Positions 51,022 through 59,595 of a stretch of DNA of 59,595 nucleotides are shown here, in pieces. Positions within the stretch are counted from its first letter, which is position 1; the number at the start of each line of letters is the position of its first letter. The notes below the pieces were generated by a model. The model was not told the DNA's origin. It saw nothing but the letters and a program-made list of their open reading frames with translations, and did no database searches. Position numbers and translations under genes: made by a program. The DNA is from an uncultured Bacteroidales bacterium (lineage in GTDB: Bacteria; Bacteroidota; Bacteroidia; Bacteroidales; Muribaculaceae), in the NCBI GenBank assembly GCA_902774055.1, contig CACYGX010000016.1, positions 1 to 59,595 on the forward strand. Direction: 5' to 3'.

Positions 51022-53337
51022 ATGATTGAACGAACTATTATCTTCATTGTAGAACTATTCATTGCGGCTTTGACAGCTGTGGCAGGTACGATTACAGGCC
51101 GTGTGCTGGATGAGAATCATGTGCCGATGCCCTATGTGAACGTATTATTGCTCAATAGTGCTGATTCCACTTTTATCCAAGGCTCTGTGACTGGTGAAGA
51201 TGGTGCCTTCTCAATTGCTGGAGAGTTGGAATCTGGTATATTGAAAATATCCAGCGTGGGATACAAGACCCTGTGCATTGACGTAACTCCAGGCAACGTG
51301 GGTAGTATTGTGATGGAACCTGACGCGGCAATGCTCGATGATGTAGTGGTCAAGGGATATCGTCCCGTCCATAAATTAGGTACAGAAGGGCTACTTACCA
51401 CTATCGAGGGCTCGATTTTGTGTCAATTGGGAACTGCTGAGGACGTATTGAGAAATGTTCCCGGCATCTTGAGCAAAGATGGCGGTATTGAGGTATTCGG
51501 CAAGGGCAAACCCCTCATTTACATCAATAATCGCCTGATGCGCGACGCGTCGGAACTCAACGAATTGAAATCACAAGACATCGTAAGTGTCGAGGTCATC
51601 AACAATCCTGGTGCCAAGTATGATGCTTCGGTGCAAAGCGTGATTCGGATTAAGACACGCAAGCCACTGGGTGAGGGATGGGGCGGTCACCTGCGCAGCA
51701 GTTTCTTCCAGGGCGAAATGTCCCGCACCTATAATGCCTTTCTTTGGAATTACCGTCACCAGGGATTGGATGTCTTCGGTACAGTCAGCGACTTTGAGAA
51801 TGGCTGGTTACAGAAATACCGCATTACTCAGGACGTCACTGCCGACACAATTTGGCATCAGGACAATCACGGCCGCAGTCAGGGTAATTACAACATCTTG
51901 CGCTTAGTATTTGGAGCCAATTACCAGTTTAATAATAAGCATACGATGGGCATCCAATATAACAGCAGTATTCGTCTCAGGGATGTTGACAAAGGCTTTT
52001 TTGCAGCCGAAGTGACCGCTAACGGCAATTTCTACGACAGCCTGATGACCAATAGTAAGAATAAAACACGACACAATATGCCGCACTCGCTCAATTTCTA
52101 TTATAATGGCGAAGTAGGCAAGACAAACATCGATTTTAATGCCGATTACTATTTTACCAAAAACCGCGAGAGTGAATGGAACCTTGAGGAGAGCCAAGAG
52201 CGGAAAGACCGCACAGTAACCAGCGAGAATACCGTGAGAAATGAACTGTTTGCCGGCAAACTCGTGCTCTCATGGACATTATGGTGTGGCAACCTGTCGG
52301 TGGGCAGTGAAATTGACTACACCCACCGCAACGATGATTACCTTAACCCTGAGCAGATTGTTCCGTCAAGTTACACCGAGGTCAAGGAACGCAACTACAG
52401 CGCTTTTATTGAGTATAGCCGGTTGACACCCATTGGTCAGGTAAGTGGTGGATTGCGTGACGAATATGTCACCACCGACTACTACAGTCAAGGCGTTCAC
52501 ATGGACGGGCAAAGCCGTCATCAGAACCACTTGTTTCCCAGCATATCGTTATCGACTCAGGTAGGCAATGTTAATATGATGCTGGACTATGCGATGAAGA
52601 TTCGCCGCCCTACATATTTTGAGCTCAGTAACAAGACTTATTATTCTAACCGTTTCACTTGGCAATCGGGCAACCCGTTTCTGAAGCCCACCATCATCAA
52701 TAACTTGACACTGGATGCCACATGGAAGTTTCTCTCTCTTAACATGAGTTACTCCCACCTCAAGGATGTCGTTCTACAGTTAGGACGCCAGATAGAGGGG
52801 CATGAGTCCACTACGCTCATCATACAAGAGAATATCGACAAAAAGGATGTGCTGAGCCTTAGCCTAACAGCCGCACCACAGTTTGGCATTTGGCATCCGC
52901 AATTGACTCTCTCACTAATGAAAGACTGGATGAAGATTCCCATGCCCTATGGTTATTACACCCCCTCGCGACCCATTTTTAGTGGCCAGTGGAATAATAC
53001 CTTCAAGTTTTCACCCACATGGACTGGGTCGCTCTCCCTTGACTGGCAGAGCACGGGTGACAGCGAGAACATCAGCAGCCGCAGCCATCAACTTGACCTG
53101 TACATCGGCTTGACCAAGACATTCTTAGATGACCGACTGTCAGTTAAGGTTGCGGGGCATGACCTCTTTCATCGCAATGGCCAGGACGTGCTGGTGCACT
53201 TCGGTGAGTTGACCTTGTGGCAGCACCGCACCAACGAAACCCGTTATGCCGAGGTGACCGTGCGTTATCACTTCAACTGGACACGAAGCAAGTACAAGGG
53301 CACAGGAGCCGGAAATCAAGAGAAAAACAGGCTATGA
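51022..53337 (+). CDS. TonB-receptor-like outer membrane barrel protein 1
   Basis: 771 residues. Signal peptide (ending ~21), carboxypeptidase-regulatory-like domain (TITGRVLDENHVPMPYVNVL, ~22-105), plug-like region (EDVLRNVPGILSKDGGIEVF, PLIYINNRL, ~110-215) and a barrel of the outer-membrane family-3 type ending FNWTRSKYKGTGAGNQEKNRL. It is shorter than SusC and has no SusD neighbour. Paralogue of the protein at 53954. The stop overlaps the ATG of a 114-aa gene. Confidence 0.88.
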   Translation: MIERTIIFIVELFIAALTAVAGTITGRVLDENHVPMPYVNVLLLNSADSTFIQGSVTGEDGAFSIAGELESGILKISSVGYKTLCIDVTPGNVGSIVMEPDAAMLDDVVVKGYRPVHKLGTEGLLTTIEGSILCQLGTAEDVLRNVPGILSKDGGIEVFGKGKPLIYINNRLMRDASELNELKSQDIVSVEVINNPGAKYDASVQSVIRIKTRKPLGEGWGGHLRSSFFQGEMSRTYNAFLWNYRHQGLDVFGTVSDFENGWLQKYRITQDVTADTIWHQDNHGRSQGNYNILRLVFGANYQFNNKHTMGIQYNSSIRLRDVDKGFFAAEVTANGNFYDSLMTNSKNKTRHNMPHSLNFYYNGEVGKTNIDFNADYYFTKNRESEWNLEESQERKDRTVTSENTVRNELFAGKLVLSWTLWCGNLSVGSEIDYTHRNDDYLNPEQIVPSSYTEVKERNYSAFIEYSRLTPIGQVSGGLRDEYVTTDYYSQGVHMDGQSRHQNHLFPSISLSTQVGNVNMMLDYAMKIRRPTYFELSNKTYYSNRFTWQSGNPFLKPTIINNLTLDATWKFLSLNMSYSHLKDVVLQLGRQIEGHESTTLIIQENIDKKDVLSLSLTAAPQFGIWHPQLTLSLMKDWMKIPMPYGYYTPSRPIFSGQWNNTFKFSPTWTGSLSLDWQSTGDSENISSRSHQLDLYIGLTKTFLDDRLSVKVAGHDLFHRNGQDVLVHFGELTLWQHRTNETRYAEVTVRYHFNWTRSKYKGTGAGNQEKNRL

Positions 53338-53678
53338 AACAGGAATTGAGATATATCGATTTGTCGTGGGCAGTCGTGGCCGTGTGTGAGACTGATTCAT
53401 TCACCATCAATCAGCTCGTCCACAACGACAGTGTAGAGCAAGCTGTAGAACGTTACGTTATCGGTTATATGGCTTTTTGGCAGATCGCTTTTGTCGAGAG
53501 AGAGCGGCTGGTCCCTTGCGATGACGAGACACTGCGAGCATCCGCCCGCCGCAAGATTGACCGCCACATTGCCAAACACCCGCCCGTAGAATGCCTGCCT
53601 CGTTTCTATATCGTGCTGCTCGGGCAGCCCTTCGCGCCACTTGAACCCGATGGCATGACCAGCGTCTATCAAATATAA
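53334..53678 (+). CDS. small protein of unknown function, 114 aa
   Basis: ATG 53334 overlaps the stop of barrel gene 1 (ATGA). Starts MKQELRYIDLSWAVVAVCET and contains VIGYMAFWQIAFVERERLVP and an Arg/His-rich helix (RASARRKIDRHIAKHP). No signal peptide, so probably cytoplasmic. No family is recognised. Coupled translation suggests it acts with the barrel protein or its control. Confidence 0.7.
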   Translation: MKQELRYIDLSWAVVAVCETDSFTINQLVHNDSVEQAVERYVIGYMAFWQIAFVERERLVPCDDETLRASARRKIDRHIAKHPPVECLPRFYIVLLGQPFAPLEPDGMTSVYQI

Positions 53679-53701
53679 ATGTGATGTTTTAATTTTTTAA
53701 C

Positions 53702-53790
53702 TGCTCCGTAACGACTTAAAAAAATGGGTTACGGAGTACCATTTTTGGTTTTTACTACTCCGTAACGGTAAAAAACAACGTTACGGAGCA
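53702..53790 (+). promoter_or_regulatory. four-segment stem-loop switch
   Basis: Four complementary segments: 1 TGCTCCGTAACG (53702-53713), 2 GTTACGGAGTA (53728-53738), 3 TACTCCGTAACG (53756-53767), 4 CGTTACGGAGCA (53779-53790). Segments can pair 1-2 and 3-4 as two hairpins, or 1-4 (12 bp) with 2-3 (11 bp) nested. It lies between the 114-aa gene and the operator of barrel gene 2, so it could be a terminator, attenuator or processing site. Confidence 0.75.
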
Positions 53791-53814
53791 CTAATTTTCT
53801 CTTTATCTGCCTTT

Positions 53815-53883
53815 TTTAACACACTAAAGGGTGAAAAAGAAAAAAGATTGATGAGTGCTTGCAACCTTTCACCCTAGGTTGTG
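53815..53883 (+). promoter_or_regulatory. paired operator before barrel gene 2
   Basis: Palindrome CACACTAAAGGGTG at 53820-53833 and a weaker copy CACCCTAGGTTGTG at 53870-53883, again exactly 50 bp apart, with the same flanks (TTTAACAC, TGCAACCTTT) as at 50893-50961. No good -7 box was found between it and ATG 53954. Confidence 0.7.
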
Positions 53884-53953
53884 CGTCTATAGGGAAAACG
53901 GTAGGAAAATATTGCTACCAGTAAAATGATAACTCAATAAAACCTATAGACAA

Positions 53954-56263
53954 ATGAAAAGAAACTTTTTCACACTGATGATGGCGCTGGTGGTCGCACT
54001 GACCGCAGCTGCCGACACGTTTACCGGGCGAGTAGTTGACGAGACGCACGCACCAGCGCCCTTTGTCAACGTGGTGATGCTCAATGCCAGCGACAGCGCT
54101 TTTGTGGCAGGAACGACGACCGATACCGATGGGCGGTTCACCCTCACGGGTAACGCCACCCGTCCCATCGTGTTAATCACCTATCTGGGTTACAAGGCGC
54201 TGGTGCTGAATGCAGCAGGCAATGACTTGGGTACCATCGCACTGGAGCCCGAGGCGACCATGCTGTCCGAGGTCGTCGTCAAGGGGCAGCGCCCCGCCTT
54301 CAAGTTGACGACCGAGGGCCTCAAGACCGAGGTGGAAAACACGCTGTTAAGCAAGGTGGGCACCGCCAAGGCTGTGCTCGAGAACCTGCCGGGCGTGCAG
54401 CGCAAGAAGGACGGACTGGAAGTCTTCGGCAAGGGTACACCGCTCATCTATATCAACGGCCGCAAACTCCAAAACCAAACCGAACTGGACCAAATCAGCA
54501 GTGAGGACATCCAAAGTGTGGAACTGATTACCAGCCCCGGTGCGAAGTATGATGCCACAGTCGAGTCGGTCATCCTCATCAAGACCAAGCGGCCGCAAGG
54601 CGAAGGCTTCAGTTTCAACACCCAAGCCTCTTACTACGTGGGCGAGGGTCCCGACCTGGCGCTAGGCTTGAACTGGAACTACCGCCACAAGGGGCTGGAC
54701 GTGTTCGGCAGCGTGTGGTACAACGATGACAAGTACCTGGAGAACGACGATTTCGTCTTTGACGTGCAAGCCGACACCACATGGCGCATGAATGAGCATT
54801 CCGACTTCAAGAGCCACGACAACTCGATTTACACCTCGGCGGGAGTGAACTACATCTTCAACGACAACCACTCGATGGGCTTCAGATATGATACCAAGAC
54901 CTATTTCCTGAACCGTACCCGCGGCACCTTCACCGCCGACGTAATGGCCAATGGAGAGTTTTATGACCACTTGGAGAATGGTGTCCACATGAACACCAAG
55001 TCCAACATGCCCCACACCCTCAATGCCTACTACAACGGCCGTGTGGGCAAGACCTCGATTGACTTCAATACGGACTATGTCTTCCATAAGGACCGCAAGA
55101 GCCAGTTCAACAATGAAGTGAGTCAGGAATGGGAAAGCCGCACAGTGACCAGCACCAGTGTGGTTCGCAACCAGCTGTGTGCGGCAAAACTCGTCCTGTC
55201 ATGGCTGCTGTGGGGCGGCAACCTACAGGTGGGTACTGAGTATGACCACACACGCCGCAACGACGAGTACATCAACCCCGAACAGGTCGTGCCCACTTCC
55301 TTCACCGAGCAGAAGGAGAACAACTACATCTTCTTTGCCGAGTACGGCCATCCACTGCCTTTTGGTCAGTTGAAGGTGGGCCTGCGCAACGAGAACGTCA
55401 ACACCGACTACTATAGCCAGGGTGTGCGCATGGCCGAACAGAGCCGCAATTACCACCACTTCTTCCCCAGCGTGGGACTGATGGCACGAGCAGGCAATGT
55501 GCAACTGATGCTGAACTATGCGATGAAAATCAAGCGTCCTGGCTACTGGCAGCTGCGTGGCAGTGTCACCTATGCCAACCGTTTCACGTGGGACAGCGGC
55601 AACCCTTATCTCAAGCCCACTATCAACAACGAGGTATCGTTCATGGCAATCTACAAGTGGATGAACCTGATGTTGGGCTACAAGCATGACCGCGACGTGA
55701 TTGTCAACGTGGCGCATGAGATACCCGGCAGTGAAGCCACCACACTGATGACCACCGAGAATGTGGACCACAAGGATGCAATGCGCGTGATGCTCACCTT
55801 CTCACCGCGCTTCGGACTCTATCAGCCGCAACTCACTTTGGGCGTCATCAAGGATTGGATCAAGATACCATCACCCGTAGGCTTCATTTCCCCCAAGAAC
55901 CCCGCCTACATCATGCAGTTCAATAACAACTTCCAGATTATCCCCACCCTAACGGCCAACGTCAACTTCAATTTCTCCAGCCGTGGCGACATAGAAAACG
56001 TCACCCTCTCCGAGCCCCAGTATCTGCTCGACATCGGCGCCACCAAGACCTTTTTGAACGACCGCCTGTCCATCCAGGTGACAGGTCACAACCTGCTCAA
56101 TTCACATGAGCATTACAAACTGCGCTACGGGCTGCGCACGATGCAGCAGGTTCAGCGCCGTGATGTCCGCGAGGTGGAATTCACCGTCCGCTACAAGTTC
56201 AACGCTGCACAGAGCAAGTACAAGGGCACTGGTGCAGGCTCTAGCGAGAAGGAACGCTTCTAA
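53954..56263 (+). CDS. TonB-receptor-like outer membrane barrel protein 2
   Basis: 769 residues, clearly paralogous to the product of 51022 along its length (same domain order and shared segments such as TPLIYINGR, RFTWDSGNPYLKPT, KYKGTGAG). Signal peptide MKRNFFTLMMALVVALTAAA, regulatory-like domain, plug-like region, barrel. GC-richer in codon choice than gene 1, so the duplication is not recent or one copy was acquired. Ends before a terminator-type hairpin at 56285-56376. Confidence 0.88.
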   Translation: MKRNFFTLMMALVVALTAAADTFTGRVVDETHAPAPFVNVVMLNASDSAFVAGTTTDTDGRFTLTGNATRPIVLITYLGYKALVLNAAGNDLGTIALEPEATMLSEVVVKGQRPAFKLTTEGLKTEVENTLLSKVGTAKAVLENLPGVQRKKDGLEVFGKGTPLIYINGRKLQNQTELDQISSEDIQSVELITSPGAKYDATVESVILIKTKRPQGEGFSFNTQASYYVGEGPDLALGLNWNYRHKGLDVFGSVWYNDDKYLENDDFVFDVQADTTWRMNEHSDFKSHDNSIYTSAGVNYIFNDNHSMGFRYDTKTYFLNRTRGTFTADVMANGEFYDHLENGVHMNTKSNMPHTLNAYYNGRVGKTSIDFNTDYVFHKDRKSQFNNEVSQEWESRTVTSTSVVRNQLCAAKLVLSWLLWGGNLQVGTEYDHTRRNDEYINPEQVVPTSFTEQKENNYIFFAEYGHPLPFGQLKVGLRNENVNTDYYSQGVRMAEQSRNYHHFFPSVGLMARAGNVQLMLNYAMKIKRPGYWQLRGSVTYANRFTWDSGNPYLKPTINNEVSFMAIYKWMNLMLGYKHDRDVIVNVAHEIPGSEATTLMTTENVDHKDAMRVMLTFSPRFGLYQPQLTLGVIKDWIKIPSPVGFISPKNPAYIMQFNNNFQIIPTLTANVNFNFSSRGDIENVTLSEPQYLLDIGATKTFLNDRLSIQVTGHNLLNSHEHYKLRYGLRTMQQVQRRDVREVEFTVRYKFNAAQSKYKGTGAGSSEKERF

Positions 56264-56284
56264 TAATACCTGTTTCATTCTTCG

Positions 56285-56376
56285 ATATCACATCATCAGG
56301 TAGTCAAGTCCACCAACAAATCATTTGCCATTTGCATTGATTTTCAACTGATTAACCGATGGTGTGATATTTTTTT
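56285..56376 (+). terminator. terminator-type hairpin after barrel gene 2
   Basis: Stem ATATCACATCATC / GATGGTGTGATAT (56285-56297 and 56358-56370, one wobble pair) with a ~60-base loop, followed by six T. Confidence 0.55.
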
Positions 56377-56397
56377 GAAAAATTTCTTAGAAAATCC

Positions 56398-56428
56398 TTT
56401 GTCAATTCAAAAAGTCGCAGTACCTTTG
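56398..56428 (+). promoter_or_regulatory. promoter of tRNA-Asp
   Basis: TTTG (56398-56401), 19 bases, TACCTTTG (56421-56428), 42 bases before the tRNA. Confidence 0.75.
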
Positions 56429-56470
56429 CACTCGCTTTGAGAAAGAAATTTCGATTGGCATTCACATGAT

Positions 56471-56544
56471 GGTGCGTTAGTTCAGTTGGTTAGAATACCT
56501 GCCTGTCACGCAGGGGGTCGCGTGTTCGAGTCACGTACGCACCG
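56471..56544 (+). tRNA. tRNA-Asp(GUC)
   Basis: Cloverleaf with acceptor GGTGCGT / ACGCACC, D-arm with TTCAGTTGGTTAGAA, anticodon arm CCTGC-CTGTCAC-GCAGG (anticodon GTC) and T-arm CGTG-TTCGAGT-CACG. CCA is not encoded. A terminator hairpin follows. Confidence 0.96.
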
Positions 56545-56560
56545 CAGTGGAGAGAGGATT

Positions 56561-56597
56561 TGGGTAAGTATGCTTCGGCTGCTTGCCCATTCTTTTT
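56561..56597 (+). terminator. terminator of tRNA-Asp
   Basis: Stem GGGTAAG / CTTGCCC with an inner TGC-TTCG-GCT hairpin, followed by ATTCTTTTTT. Confidence 0.8.
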
Positions 56598-56600
56598 TAT

Positions 56601-56641
56601 GCATAGTGGCCTGCCCGGGGATGCCGGGCAGGCCACTATGC
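56601..56641. repeat. perfect 18-bp inverted repeat
   Basis: GCATAGTGGCCTGCCCGG paired with its exact complement around a 5-base loop, very GC-rich. It lies between tRNA-Asp and the convergent GH97 gene. A second 8-bp hairpin GCTACCAC / GTGGTAGC lies at 56654-56672. Either may stop transcription from both sides. Confidence 0.85.
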
Positions 56642-56677
56642 GTTAACAACTGTGCTACCACTTTGTGGTAGCTGTCT

Positions 56678-59030
<2,353 letters not shown>

Positions 59031-59045
59031 GGGTCGGGCGGGGGG

Positions 59046-59090
59046 ATAAAAAAAACGAGGGAGCCGCTGTTTGACCAGTGACTCCCTCTT
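59046..59090 (-). terminator. terminator of the rRNA operon
   Basis: On the minus strand stem GAGGGAGTC / GGCTCCCTC with a ~14-base loop, followed by eight T, just after the 5S gene. Confidence 0.9.
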
Positions 59091-59094
59091 AGGG

Positions 59095-59221
<127 letters not shown>

Positions 59222-59430
59222 TTATCTTTGCCTTTTTCAGCCCTTACGGCGCATTGGCTTGCGACGCGGCTGTGATAACTAAAAAGACCATCGGGGGAAC
59301 GCTCAGCGCGAAAACCTTCTTCGCGACTCCAATGCGGCTCTCGTAACGGAACCGCGCACGCCTGATAGCATGCCCTGTTTCTTTCCGCCATCCGCCCGCA
59401 CAATTGACTGCGCGCGCGAATCGCGCCAAG
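59222..59430 (-). other. 23S-5S internal spacer
   Basis: About 210 bases between the 23S 3' end and 5S, with no tRNA seen. GC-rich, with some CGCG-type short repeats; probably part of the rRNA precursor. Confidence 0.6.
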
Positions 59431-59595
59431 AAAGCTTTCGGGTGATTAGTACGGCTCGGCTGAGGACGTCACCGCCCGTGCACCTGCCGCCTATCTACGT
59501 CGTCGTCTGCAACGACCCTAATGGAGATCTCATCTTGAGGTTGGCTTCGTGCTTAGATGCTTTCAGCACTTATCCGTACCCGACGCGGCTACCCG
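59431..59595 (-). rRNA. rrl: 23S rRNA gene, 3' end only
   Basis: The minus strand matches the universal 23S 3' region, for example GCTGAAAGCATCTAAGCACG, GACGACGACGTAGATAGG and GTACTAATCACCCGAAAGC. The rest lies past the right edge of the window. The exact 3' end is uncertain by ~10 bases. Confidence 0.93.

Noticed and set aside
51022-56263. SusC/SusD-type polysaccharide utilisation locus
   Set aside because: The two barrels lack SusC length and signature, no SusD-like lipoprotein is next to them, and the GH97 gene beyond tRNA-Asp is convergent and separate.

Overview
The window comes from a Bacteroidales chromosome, most likely a gut Prevotellaceae- or Muribaculaceae-type organism. The evidence is Bacteroidetes-type promoters (TTG, 19-20 bases, TAnnTTTG) before many genes, TonB-type outer membrane receptors with N-terminal carboxypeptidase-regulatory domains, DUF1573, DUF3256, DUF5689 and GH97 families, BspA-like LRR and dockerin-like repeats, and PorX/PorW type IX secretion proteins. 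Species cannot be read from the sequence.

Layout. Positions 1-1269 hold the 3' end of a secreted dockerin-like protein. From about 1390 to 4830 lies an AT-richer island next to tRNA-Leu: an AAA ATPase/nuclease-like gene between long direct repeats, then a lone 62-codon ORF and a tightly packed operon of four tiny genes. From 5260 to 17507 everything is on the minus strand: xseB, xseA, DUF3256, an M48 lipoprotein, mrp, trmB and a BspA-like protein, then folK, infB, nusA and rimP. From 17899 to 27914 genes are mostly on plus: an unknown membrane protein, a PorW/SprE-like lipoprotein, porX, tsaE, a biotin ligase, a LOG-family protein, a secreted protein, a PduO-type adenosyltransferase and a DUF2795 protein. 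Positions 27986-32213 hold a CYTH protein, a zinc-ribbon/FtsK-gamma-like membrane protein, a GYF-domain membrane protein and a LytS/LytR-type two-component pair. Positions 32409-42480 (minus) hold a secreted endonuclease/phosphatase-DUF5689 lipoprotein-TonB receptor operon, a SemiSWEET and a tricorn-like protease. An AT-rich acyltransferase gene sits between 28-bp direct repeats (42489-43858). From 44925 on come a DUF2059-like protein, a plus-strand cluster (two DUF1573 proteins, MeaB, a lipoprotein, a NUDIX hydrolase), a probable small RNA, a DUF3298 lipoprotein, and a LuxR-type regulator divergent from two paralogous outer membrane barrel genes. The window closes with tRNA-Asp, a GH97 alpha-glucosidase-like gene and the 5S/23S end of an rRNA operon read right to left.

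How parts may work together. PorW-like and PorX suggest type IX secretion, and the BspA-like protein ends in a possible type IX sorting tail. MeaB and the cobalamin adenosyltransferase both serve B12-dependent methylmalonyl-CoA mutase. The best candidate for an undescribed system is the LuxR-regulator locus at 50023-56263. Both barrel genes carry two copies of a palindrome (CACNCTWWAGNGTG) exactly 50 bp apart, and a mutually exclusive stem-loop switch lies between them. Other notable points are the tiny-gene operon, the ATPase cassette with its repeats, heptanucleotide arrays before start codons, and a 25-bp tandem duplication inside the 5S rRNA gene.

All calls rest on reading the sequence and recall of protein families; no database search was run.
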